A DNA stretch of 41,559 nt from contig DBRM01000048.1 in the NCBI GenBank assembly GCA_002305965.1, forward strand, positions 19,911-61,469, written 5' to 3'. Below, in pieces: positions 1 through 7,444 of the stretch (its first letter is position 1; each line of letters opens with the position of its first letter). The notes beneath the pieces are model-generated. The model was given only the letters and a program-made list of their open reading frames with translations, ran no database searches and was not told where the DNA came from. The position numbers and the translations under genes are program-made. This stretch comes from Syntrophomonas sp. UBA1368 (lineage in GTDB: Bacteria > Bacillota > Syntrophomonadia > Syntrophomonadales > Syntrophomonadaceae).

Positions 1-39
1 GACGACCATGATGAGAGGTTTTTTGCTCTTTTCATTCAT
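1..39 (-). CDS. N-terminus of a probable response regulator (cut by the window edge)
   Basis: An ATG at 39 on the minus strand opens a frame of 13 codons that runs off the left edge and reads MNEKSKKPLIMVV. A short basic start followed by a hydrophobic strand ending in VV is how receiver domains begin, just before their acidic DD pair. An AAGGTG ribosome-binding site lies 7 bases upstream. The start overlaps the last codons of the histidine kinase gene, the usual translational coupling of a two-component pair. Only the first beta strand is visible, so the output domain is unknown. Several sigma-54 promoters in the window make an NtrC/AtoC-type regulator an attractive guess, but that is inference. 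Confidence 0.5.
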   Translation of the reverse strand, partial: MNEKSKKPLIMVV

Positions 40-1153
40 GTTTCTGCACCTTCTCTCTGATGGGAAGTCTTATAATAAATGTTGCTCCCTGAGCGGGCTC
101 ACTTCGCACTTCGATAAAGCCGTGATGCTGGCTGACGATACTGTGGACCAGCGCTAAACCGAGGCCATTACCTTCCAGTTTGGTGGTGAAGAAGGGATCA
201 AATATACGATCTATCTTGTCAGCTTCGATACCTGAACCGGTATCCGTGACCGCAATCTTCACCCATTCGTCTTCGCGGGATGTATCAACATATATATAGC
301 CGCTGTTATCCAGGGCTTGATAAGCATTGTGCAGTAAATTCATCATTACCTGTTTGAGCCTTTCCGGTTCTCCCCAAATCAGCGGCAGGTCAGGTTCTGT
401 CTGTAGTTTTACATAGGCCTGCGCCAGGTAATTTTCCATTTTGAAATCTTCTACTGATTGTTCAACCACATCGTTGATCTGCAGTGCAAAATATGGATTT
501 TTATCCGGGTTAAGAGCGGTGCTGAGCAGTTCATGGCTCAGTCTGATAATCCGGTCCACTTCTTTTATGATAATTTCCAGATATTGCTGGCTGCCATGAT
601 CAGGAGCAAGATCATTCTGCATAATCCTGGCAAAACCTTTAATGGAACTCAAGGGGTTTCTCAATTCATGTGCAATACCAACGGCCAGTTCTCCTACGGC
701 AGTGAGTTTTTCTTTGCGCTGCATGACTCTTTCGGAAAGGCGTTTCTTGGTTACGTCTTCTACCAGCATGATGATGCCGATATGATTTCCTTCTTTATCA
801 CGCAGAACAGATATGTGAAGATTGAGTGTGACCTGCCTGCCATCGCGCATGCTGAAACTTTCGTCCTGCCCATAGAAAGGCTTACCGGTTTTTAATACAT
901 GGTTGAACCTGAGCTGCATGCGTTCTTCTTCTTTGGGGGCCATCTTCAGATAGTATTTGGTTCCCATGGCTTTTTGCTTTGGAATGCCGAACATTTCCTC
1001 AGCAGCTTTATTAAAACCATGTACATTGCCTTCAGCATCAGTGACGATCACTGCAGCAGCGATACTCTCCATGATGTGCTCATCATCCAGAGGAAATTGG
1101 GGCTGATACGTATTATTCGATTTCGTTCCTGCAGATTTCTCTCTTTTACTCAT
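32..1153 (-). CDS. Cytoplasmic PAS-domain sensor histidine kinase (NtrB/AtoS type)
   Basis: A 373-residue sensor kinase with no membrane segment or signal peptide, so it should sense a cytoplasmic signal. A PAS domain covers about residues 25-135. The dimerisation and phosphoacceptor helix contains GIAHELRNPLSS with the phosphorylated His at 162. The catalytic domain shows the N box around 272-276 (NLLHNA), the G1 box DTGSGI near 304-309 and the G2 region GNGLGLAL near 328-335. The H-box wording is that of NtrB/AtoS-like kinases, which usually pair with sigma-54 activators. The gene overlaps the start of a probable response regulator. A possible -24/-12 promoter lies just upstream at 1201-1215. 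The stimulus may be an acyl-CoA-related metabolite given the neighbours, but nothing in the sequence proves this. Confidence 0.93.
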   Translation of the reverse strand: MSKREKSAGTKSNNTYQPQFPLDDEHIMESIAAAVIVTDAEGNVHGFNKAAEEMFGIPKQKAMGTKYYLKMAPKEEERMQLRFNHVLKTGKPFYGQDESFSMRDGRQVTLNLHISVLRDKEGNHIGIIMLVEDVTKKRLSERVMQRKEKLTAVGELAVGIAHELRNPLSSIKGFARIMQNDLAPDHGSQQYLEIIIKEVDRIIRLSHELLSTALNPDKNPYFALQINDVVEQSVEDFKMENYLAQAYVKLQTEPDLPLIWGEPERLKQVMMNLLHNAYQALDNSGYIYVDTSREDEWVKIAVTDTGSGIEADKIDRIFDPFFTTKLEGNGLGLALVHSIVSQHHGFIEVRSEPAQGATFIIRLPIREKVQKHE

Positions 1154-1200
1154 AATATCCCTTCATTAGCGTAGTTAAGATCATAAACCAGCGATGGCGG

Positions 1201-1215
1201 GCAATCATTTGGCCA
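1201..1215 (-). promoter_or_regulatory. Possible sigma-54 promoter of the histidine kinase gene
   Basis: On the minus strand the sequence TGGCCAAATGATTGC has the GG-N10-GC spacing of a -24/-12 element, about 48 bp before the kinase start codon. It departs from the TGGCAT form of the four acyl-CoA operon promoters, and no TGACA cluster lies at the usual 120-165 bp distance; one TGACA occurs at 1276-1280. It is the weakest of the sigma-54 calls here. Confidence 0.4.
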
Positions 1216-1571
1216 AATTGGGCCCCGAAGCTTTACTATTGTATATACAACCAGTTCGCTTCTTAGCACTGATTTTGACAGGAATATGAACTGATGGTTT
1301 ATTTTGGGCAAGCCCGCCTGTTAGATCACTGTGCTTTGATCAAAGATAGAGGGGAAGGTGCAGAGAACATTGCCCCAGAGCGTCCATAAACGGCTCAATA
1401 CTTCGTTCCGGCCTGCGGCCAGCGGCGGTTACGTGCCTTATGCACTCGCTCTGGCTGGCCTTGCCCGCGCCTTGTCTTGATTGTTTCTGAACGTTCTGGG
1501 GGGCTGAACTGCGTTTTCCGACAGCTGGTTCGCCAGGGCTGCTCCCTGCAACTTTTTATCAGACCGTAATC
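1216..1571. other. Non-coding gap between the enoyl-CoA hydratase and kinase genes, GC-rich with inverted repeats
   Basis: No credible gene is seen. The stretch 1375-1505 is more GC-rich than its surroundings and holds nested complementary segments: GGCCAGC (1417-1423) with GCTGGCC (1454-1460), and an imperfect outer pair GCCCCAGAGCGT near 1372-1383 with ACGTTCTGGGG near 1491-1501. A short CAGGG/CCCTG hairpin lies around 1532-1546. None has a clear T-run, so no standard terminator for the operon ending at 1572 is evident. The element could be a structured RNA, a remnant, or nothing. Confidence 0.35.
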
Positions 1572-2348
1572 TTATTCACCTTTGAAATCCGGCTTACGGT
1601 TTTCCATAAAAGCGTTTGCTCCTTCTTTGATATCAGCGCTGGTAAGACATTTTAAGTTCTCTTCCGCAGTGATCAGTTCATATTGTTTATCCAGGCAAGT
1701 CATGCTTTTTACCACGCTGGCTTTGGCTGCTCTTACTGCTATGGGGGCATTCCTGGCGATGGCATTGGCGATTTTCATGGTTTTTTCCTGCAGTTCCTCA
1801 TGGGCAAAGATCTGATTTACGATACCCATTTGATTAGCCTGTTCAGCCGTATACATTCTGGCTGTCAGGATCATTTCCATTGCCCGGTGTTTACCCACCA
1901 TGCGGGGCAATCTGATGGTGCCGCCAGCCGCCGGGATCAGACCGATTTTTACTTCCGGGGTTCCAATCAGCGCTCTTTCCGATGCATATACCAGGTCACA
2001 TGCCAAAAGCATTTCACATCCGCCGCCGGCAGCATAGCCGTCCACTGCAGCGATGACCGGTTTGCTGCAGTATTCGATGCGGTTAATGAGTTGCTGTACT
2101 TCCACGGTCTTGCCGTTTAAATAAGCGGACTCCACTCCTTCTGCAGCAGTCATCAGCCCTATATCATAGCCGGCAAAAAATATTTTACCGGGTGCACCTT
2201 TGATAATGACCACCCTTATTTGGTCGTCGGATTCTATTTCATCCATGACCCGGTGAAAATCATCTATGAAAGCCCGCTCTATCATGACCTGGGCAAAGCT
2301 GACCAAACCAATATGTTCTTCCTTCTCCCAACTGACTTTGTCAGCCAT
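1572..2348 (-). CDS. Enoyl-CoA hydratase (crotonase family)
   Basis: A 258-residue crotonase-fold protein, the usual family length. The oxyanion-hole segment around KIFFAGYDI (55-63) and the signature AVDGYAAGGGCEM (101-113) are intact. Both glutamates used by enoyl-CoA hydratases are present with the correct spacing, E112 in GGGCE and E132 in GTPEV, corresponding to E144 and E164 of the rat enzyme. True hydration of a 2-enoyl-CoA to the 3-hydroxyacyl-CoA is therefore likely, rather than one of the non-hydratase activities of the superfamily. It is the last gene of operon A, 43 bp after the CoA-transferase, with an AAGGAGG site 7 bases before its ATG. It would act after the acyl-CoA dehydrogenases of the same operon. 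Chain specificity cannot be read from the sequence. Confidence 0.93.
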   Translation of the reverse strand: MADKVSWEKEEHIGLVSFAQVMIERAFIDDFHRVMDEIESDDQIRVVIIKGAPGKIFFAGYDIGLMTAAEGVESAYLNGKTVEVQQLINRIEYCSKPVIAAVDGYAAGGGCEMLLACDLVYASERALIGTPEVKIGLIPAAGGTIRLPRMVGKHRAMEMILTARMYTAEQANQMGIVNQIFAHEELQEKTMKIANAIARNAPIAVRAAKASVVKSMTCLDKQYELITAEENLKCLTSADIKEGANAFMENRKPDFKGE

Positions 2349-2391
2349 TATTAATCCTCCTTCCGGTAGTTTCTTTTATATAGGGGCTGCT

Positions 2392-3633
2392 CTATGAGTA
2401 GATCATTTTTTTGAATTCAAACTTCAGCCAGTCGCGGAAGTCAGGATGGGCAATATTGATCAATTCTTCCGCCCGGGAATTGATACTGCGCCCTTTCATA
2501 TAGGCGATGCCGTATTCAGTGACGATATATTGCATATCGGCCCTGGGCACTGAAATGTGCTGACTGATAGCCGGGACGATCTTCGACTGCAGTTTCCCGT
2601 CCTTGTCGGTATAAGTGGAATGAACAGCGATAAATGATTTGCCGCCTTTGGACTGCCAGCTGGCATCCACAAAATTATTCTCGCCGCAGTATTTGGTAAA
2701 TTGCCGGAAGGCAGAACTTTCAGCAGTGCATTGGGTGGAAAGGTCGATTTCCAGTGCCGTATTTACTGATATCAGTTTATCATTCAGACAGGCGATGGCA
2801 GGATCAGTAATGTATTGGGCACTCCACAACTCTACCAGGGGATTATTGGCCACAAAATCGTATAGCTCCTGCGATCCCAAAACAAAAGAAACCATCCATT
2901 TATTGGTCATATAGGTTTTTTCCCGGCAGGTGATGACGCCTTTTAAATATAATTCCCGGTAACTGTCGCACAACATTTCGCTGTGAACGCTCAAATCCTT
3001 TTTGTCTCCCAAAAATTTCCCCACGATATTGGGTAGAGCCCCGCTGCCTAACTGCAGGCAGGCACCATCAGGGATCTGCTCTGCAATATAGCGGGCAATG
3101 ATTTCGTCTTCTTTGGTCACAGGTACTTCCGGCAGACAGAAGAGGGGCTGTGTATTTTCAACAAGGGCTGACACTTCACTGATGTGGATTTGATTATTTC
3201 CGTAGGTACGGGGCATCATTTCGTTTACTTCCAGAAGAATTCTGGGACGGGGCTGTTTTCTGGTCACGGCAAAAGCATAATCGGGGTTTAGTCCGGTGCT
3301 GAAAAAGCCGTGCTTATCCATGGGTGATACGGTAAACATGACTACATTAAAATCATCTTCCACATATTTTTGCGAGGTGTCATCCGGGGCCAGCCGGTTG
3401 ATCTTGTCAGCCACATCCGGTTCCTGCATTTCCGGGCAGTTCACATTCAAGGCATCAAGATAGATCAGGTCACTTAAAGCGCCGCTTTTGATCCTGCGGG
3501 TAAGAGATGATAGCAGCGCAGGCGGCTGGCCGTTAGCCAGCGGTACAATGATCCGGTCTCCGTTTTTAAGCAATGAAATTGCCATTTCCGCTGTTGTCAG
3601 CTTTTGTTTATATAATTCCTGCCAGTTATTCAC
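2392..3633 (-). CDS. Acetyl-CoA hydrolase/transferase family protein with an internal deletion
   Basis: Member of the 4-hydroxybutyrate CoA-transferase/acetyl-CoA hydrolase family, which moves CoA between acyl groups through a glutamyl-CoA thioester. The conserved block DLSVHSEM carries the likely catalytic Glu (E219 from the start used here; the Glu of this motif corresponds to about E238 in the clostridial 4-hydroxybutyrate enzyme). The GTG at 3633 is preferred because AAGGAG lies 8 bases before it and the protein then starts NNWQELYKQK like its paralogue at 10304-11647; a GTG at 3642 is possible but too close to the site. Compared with that paralogue, about 35 residues are missing between the NVNC and FTVSPMD blocks, where the others have a segment such as GITDFVPMRFSD. 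The rest is well conserved. Activity could be altered; it may work with, or be replaced by, its paralogues. Confidence 0.88.
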   Translation of the reverse strand: MNNWQELYKQKLTTAEMAISLLKNGDRIIVPLANGQPPALLSSLTRRIKSGALSDLIYLDALNVNCPEMQEPDVADKINRLAPDDTSQKYVEDDFNVVMFTVSPMDKHGFFSTGLNPDYAFAVTRKQPRPRILLEVNEMMPRTYGNNQIHISEVSALVENTQPLFCLPEVPVTKEDEIIARYIAEQIPDGACLQLGSGALPNIVGKFLGDKKDLSVHSEMLCDSYRELYLKGVITCREKTYMTNKWMVSFVLGSQELYDFVANNPLVELWSAQYITDPAIACLNDKLISVNTALEIDLSTQCTAESSAFRQFTKYCGENNFVDASWQSKGGKSFIAVHSTYTDKDGKLQSKIVPAISQHISVPRADMQYIVTEYGIAYMKGRSINSRAEELINIAHPDFRDWLKFEFKKMIYS

Positions 3634-3656
3634 TTTTATCACTCCTTCGCATGCAA

Positions 3657-4826
3657 TTATTTTTTCGTCTTCTGACGCGGGCCCATCAGAGCCGCTCCGA
3701 TCATATTCAGCTGGATATCGTAAGTTCCTCCGCCGATTTCTATGATCTTGGCATCCCGGTAACTTCTTTGTACCGGGTATTCAGTGCATACACCATAACC
3801 GCCAAAAGTACTTATGGCGGCGTCAGCATTTCTCAGCAGCGCTTTACTTAAGAATGCCTTGCCCACTGATATGTCCAGTAAAGCGGGTATCTGGTCGGTG
3901 TCTACCAGCCAGGCCATCCGGTAAAATAAATATTTGGCGGCTTCAATGTCAATTTTCATTTCCGCCAGTCTATGGCGAACGGACTGGAAATTACCGATAG
4001 GCTCTCCGAATTGGATTCTTTGAGCAGCATATTCCTGGCATAATTTGAGATTATATTCCATGGCGCCGATGGCAAACCCCATACCGGTCCTTTCCCAGTG
4101 CAGGGTGGTATTGGCTACCAATGCCCCCATGCCTTCTCCTCCCAGCAGGTTTTCTTCCGGAATGATGCAGTCCTCAAAGATCAGTTCACTGGTAGGGGAG
4201 GAGCGCATACCCATTTTATCGAGCTTCTTGCCCCGGCTGAAACCGGGAAAATCTTTTTCGAAAATGAAAGCACTGACGCCCAGCACTCCTTTGCTGGGAT
4301 CAGTTATCGCCAGGACGATTCCCATATCACAGAAGGGACCATTGGTAATAAACATTTTGGTTCCGTTTAAAACATAATGATCGCCTTGTTTTACCGCCCG
4401 GCTGCGCATTTTAAAGGCATCTGAACCGGAATCAGGTTCGGTCAGGGCAAAACAGCTGATTTTTTCTCCCGATATGATGCCGGGCAGATATTTACGCTTC
4501 TGTGCTTCGGTGCCATGCTTCAGGATCCCGACAGTTCCAATCCCATCAGACGCTCCCCAAGAAAGTAGTGAACCGAGACATCCTCCGCCCCGGGCCCATG
4601 CCTGGCGGGTGAGGAGGATATCCATGGCTTTCAGGCCTAACCCTCCGTATTCTTCCGGTACATAGGATGCCAGCAGGTTGAGATCAGCCATCTTCCTCCA
4701 TACTTCCGGCGGAAGAAAAGTTTGGTTTTCGTCCATTTCCCGTGTTAAAGGAGCGACTTCCCGGCGGGCAAAATCTTCTACCATTTCAACTAATTGCTGC
4801 TGTTCAGCAGTTATGGTGAACTCCAT
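3657..4826 (-). CDS. Acyl-CoA dehydrogenase, isovaleryl-type catalytic base
   Basis: A 389-residue flavin acyl-CoA dehydrogenase, full length for the family. Visible motifs are FALTEPDSGSDA (126-137) for FAD and substrate binding, GTKMFITNG (155-163) and the C-terminal FGGYGVCTEYPVQRSYRDAK. The position that carries the catalytic Glu in medium-chain enzymes (IYEGT) reads IGGGT here (364-368), so that base is absent. Instead E245 in LHWERT sits where isovaleryl-CoA dehydrogenase has its base (E254). This points to short branched or otherwise unusual substrates, as an inference from the family. It lies in operon A between a DUF35 gene and a CoA-transferase, with GGGAGG 8 bases before the ATG. 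Electrons would go to an electron-transfer flavoprotein, which is not encoded in this window. Confidence 0.93.
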   Translation of the reverse strand: MEFTITAEQQQLVEMVEDFARREVAPLTREMDENQTFLPPEVWRKMADLNLLASYVPEEYGGLGLKAMDILLTRQAWARGGGCLGSLLSWGASDGIGTVGILKHGTEAQKRKYLPGIISGEKISCFALTEPDSGSDAFKMRSRAVKQGDHYVLNGTKMFITNGPFCDMGIVLAITDPSKGVLGVSAFIFEKDFPGFSRGKKLDKMGMRSSPTSELIFEDCIIPEENLLGGEGMGALVANTTLHWERTGMGFAIGAMEYNLKLCQEYAAQRIQFGEPIGNFQSVRHRLAEMKIDIEAAKYLFYRMAWLVDTDQIPALLDISVGKAFLSKALLRNADAAISTFGGYGVCTEYPVQRSYRDAKIIEIGGGTYDIQLNMIGAALMGPRQKTKK

Positions 4827-4916
4827 TAGGTTCGCCTCCCTCTTGCATTATTGTTGCTGACCGGGAGGCAGCCCGCCGCTTTCACTTTGAGCTGCTTTCA
4901 TTCCCGGTTCAGCCTG

Positions 4917-5390
4917 CTAATCAACTATCGGAGCAAAATGATCGATGTCCAATATGGTGTTGGTGGTTTTGTCTGCAAAAACCGCTTCTACCCGCAAACC
5001 GATACTCACTTTTTCAGGATCGATACCGGATACGATATGAGCGATCGGGGTGTCGGCCCCGTCCAGCTTGATCAAAGCCAGGATGTAAGGTGCCTTCAAC
5101 GGCAAATGTTTATCATTGTAATGAACCACGGTAAAATTGGCAACGACCCCCTGGTTTCCGACTTCTACCCAATTTTCGTCCAGTTTGGTGAAGTCCTTTT
5201 CGCAGTATTCCCGGGGCGGTACATATACTTTTTTGCATTGGGGGCACTTGACCCCTAATATCTTGCGCTCATCCCGCAATGAAATGATGAATTGGGAACC
5301 TGCCCGGCCGGCAAAATATTGTACAGGCAGAACCATTTTCCCGGGCATGACAAAACAATCAGAAGTATCTTCACGTCTTAAAACAGCCAT
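4917..5390 (-). CDS. DUF35 OB-fold/rubredoxin-like zinc ribbon protein, partner of a thiolase-fold enzyme
   Basis: A 157-residue protein with a short zinc-ribbon followed by an OB fold, the DUF35 (ChsH2-like) arrangement. The ribbon reads KCPQCKKVYVPPREYCEKD: C49, C52 and C63 are present, but the expected fourth Cys is D66. DUF35 proteins form complexes with thiolase-fold proteins and are needed for acyl-CoA binding or activity, for example ChsH2 with the steroid side-chain aldolase Ltp2. It is encoded 12 bp after the SCP2-DUF35 fusion and close to two thiolase-fold genes, so partnership within operon A is likely. The AAGGAGG site just after the preceding stop supports coupled translation. 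It is not expected to be catalytic alone. The missing Cys may weaken or abolish zinc binding. Confidence 0.85.
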   Translation of the reverse strand: MAVLRREDTSDCFVMPGKMVLPVQYFAGRAGSQFIISLRDERKILGVKCPQCKKVYVPPREYCEKDFTKLDENWVEVGNQGVVANFTVVHYNDKHLPLKAPYILALIKLDGADTPIAHIVSGIDPEKVSIGLRVEAVFADKTTNTILDIDHFAPIVD

Positions 5391-5402
5391 TACTGCACCT
5401 CC

Positions 5403-6230
5403 TTAATCATCGATCTCAAAATAGAGCAAGTCATCGATCCCGGCAGTTCTGTTTTCATTCCAGACCGGCCGCACCCTCATGCCTCTTTTGATGCGATGCG
5501 TATCTTTGGGATTCAGGTCAAAGGAAAGACATTCTCCGGGAGTGGTGCCGTCCATCCACAGGTAGAGGGTAACATAAGGAGTAGAGCGCACATTACCGGT
5601 AAGCGGATCAGGACTGGCGTAATAGACAATATCAGTATTGGCTACCAGGGCATTAGGGCCCACTTCAACAAATTCTTCCGAACGGACTACACATTCTGCA
5701 CATACTTCCCGGGGCGGTATTTGAATACGTCCGCAGGAAGGACATTTGGTAGCATAAAACTTCTTTTCCTGTAATCCCTTAAACCACTTGCCCATGATCG
5801 GCCCGGTAGCGAAACGCTGGTTGATGGAAGCGGTGTATTTGATGGATATGAGTTCCTCCGCCTGCTTTTCATCCCCTGCCACCTTGAACTTTTTGAAAGC
5901 TGCCGGCAAAATATTGGTCATTACGGTAATATCACCGTTTACTTTAAATTTACCTCCTGCCATCGCGGTACCCAGGTCTATTTTTCCCAGTGTCCCGCCC
6001 ACAAAGGTTTCAGCACCGGCGGTCACCAGCACGGAGCAAGACGGAAAATCCCCATCGATCTTTTCTACGTTAAGTGTGCCAGCTTTGATAGAAACCAGCC
6101 ATTTACCACCACCATCGCCGGTGATATCATAACCGATGACTACGTCGACATCCTGTACTTTTTCAGGCCTGAAACGTTCAGGCATCGTATTGAAAATGGC
6201 TTCTACACTGGTTCCAAAGTATTCTGCCAT
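5403..6230 (-). CDS. SCP2-like sterol/lipid-binding domain fused to a DUF35 zinc-ribbon/OB-fold domain
   Basis: A 275-residue two-domain protein. Residues 1-120 resemble an SCP2 (sterol carrier protein 2) lipid-binding domain, ending in GGKFKVNGDITVMTNILPAF-like text typical of that fold. Residues 140-275 are a DUF35 domain with a complete four-cysteine ribbon, C163, C166, C177 and C180 (KCPSCGR...CAEC). SCP2 domains bind acyl-CoA or other hydrophobic ligands and DUF35 docks on thiolase-fold enzymes, so the fusion looks like a substrate-presenting subunit. Its ATG directly abuts the stop of the upstream thiolase-fold gene (6231-7433), with AGGAGG inside that gene's end, which suggests a stoichiometric complex. 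The substrate is unknown but is presumably a CoA ester, possibly a bulky or hydrophobic one. Confidence 0.85.
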   Translation of the reverse strand: MAEYFGTSVEAIFNTMPERFRPEKVQDVDVVIGYDITGDGGGKWLVSIKAGTLNVEKIDGDFPSCSVLVTAGAETFVGGTLGKIDLGTAMAGGKFKVNGDITVMTNILPAAFKKFKVAGDEKQAEELISIKYTASINQRFATGPIMGKWFKGLQEKKFYATKCPSCGRIQIPPREVCAECVVRSEEFVEVGPNALVANTDIVYYASPDPLTGNVRSTPYVTLYLWMDGTTPGECLSFDLNPKDTHRIKRGMRVRPVWNENRTAGIDDLLYFEIDD

Positions 6231-7433
6231 TTAATTCACCTCCTGCCAGTCTAAGTCTTTTTCCAGCATTACCAGTACGGTCCACATGGTTCCGCCAAAT
6301 CCAGATGCCAGTCCGTGTCTGACTTCTTTCTTAATCTGATGAGGACCGGCATCTCCCCTGAGCTGCAGTGCTGCCTCCGCTACCCGGGCCATAGCTGTGG
6401 CTCCGATGGGATTGGAGGAGGTCACCCCGCCGGATGGATTTAAGGGCAGTTTCCCGTCTATATTCAAATCACCATTCTCCACCATTCGGATGTGGGCATC
6501 ACCTTCCAGCAGGAGGAATTCCCTGATCCAATCCATGCCCCACCAGGTTGACGGATCATACATTTCAAACACATCGAAATATTCCACCGGGTCGGTGATG
6601 CCGTTGCGGGCAAATAGTTTGCGGGCTGCTGTATGATGGGACGTTTCGGGTCTTTCATAGGCATAATTGTTGGCTACCATTTCTTCCTTGTGTACGGCAA
6701 TGTGATCTCTTACCCAGACCGGCTTGGAGGAAATGGCCTTCGCCTTCTCCTCAGCAGCAAAAATCATCACACACGCTCCGTCACTTTGAGAACACATATG
6801 GATCAGCCGCAGTTCGCCTACCAGAGGAGGGGAAGTTTTCATCAGGTCTTCCGCCTGCTCATATTCCAGGCCGAATCGACGGTGAGCCCGGGGGTTGATG
6901 GTAGCATTTTTATCCATCATGATACGGTGCTTGATGGCTGCCCGGCGGGCGCGTTCCGCGCCGAATTCGTCAATGGTTAGATTGGCTTCTGCACTGGTCA
7001 GGGCACCGGTCTGTAAGTGGCGGTACCATAAAGCATCAGCCATATTGGTTATACCTGCTGTGGTACTGCCGGCCTCCTGCAGTTTTTCGAAACCAATCGC
7101 CATTACTACATCATACATGCCCGAAGCCACCAGATTATCAGCTGCACAGACAATGGTGGCGCCGGTCGTCCCTCCGGTGGTGATCCTGAATTGCGGTTTG
7201 CCAAAGGCGCCGGTGCCAAGTACATGCCATAGATCAGGCTGGTGGACACATTCGAATAATTCCATATTGCCATGTACCACACAATCAATATCATCCAAAG
7301 TAAGATTGGCATCTTTAAGGGCTGCCCGTACTGCTTCATTGATCATTTCCGGCTGGTTCTGATATTCCTTATGACTGGAGTATTCGGTCTGGCCTATCCC
7401 TACAATAGCAACGTTGCGATTCTTTTTACCCAT
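6231..7433 (-). CDS. Thiolase-fold protein lacking the nucleophilic cysteine (SCP-x/Ltp family)
   Basis: A 400-residue protein of the lipid-transfer/acetyl-CoA acetyltransferase branch of thiolases. Where thiolases have a Cys-x-Ser-Gly nucleophile loop this one reads RITTGGTTGA (about 83-92), and the usual GHP histidine motif after NPSGG is SNPIG. Two of the standard catalytic residues are therefore absent. In steroid degradation, the Cys-less Ltp2 bound to a DUF35 protein acts as an aldolase, and a carbon-carbon lyase is a reasonable guess here too. The ATG at 7433 has AGGAGG 7 bases upstream; a TTG one codon earlier is less likely. It is translationally coupled to the SCP2-DUF35 gene. A close copy lies at 16370-17563, with most residues identical by eye. 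Confidence 0.87.
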   Translation of the reverse strand: MGKKNRNVAIVGIGQTEYSSHKEYQNQPEMINEAVRAALKDANLTLDDIDCVVHGNMELFECVHQPDLWHVLGTGAFGKPQFRITTGGTTGATIVCAADNLVASGMYDVVMAIGFEKLQEAGSTTAGITNMADALWYRHLQTGALTSAEANLTIDEFGAERARRAAIKHRIMMDKNATINPRAHRRFGLEYEQAEDLMKTSPPLVGELRLIHMCSQSDGACVMIFAAEEKAKAISSKPVWVRDHIAVHKEEMVANNYAYERPETSHHTAARKLFARNGITDPVEYFDVFEMYDPSTWWGMDWIREFLLLEGDAHIRMVENGDLNIDGKLPLNPSGGVTSSNPIGATAMARVAEAALQLRGDAGPHQIKKEVRHGLASGFGGTMWTVLVMLEKDLDWQEVN

Positions 7434-7444
7434 CAAGACACCTC

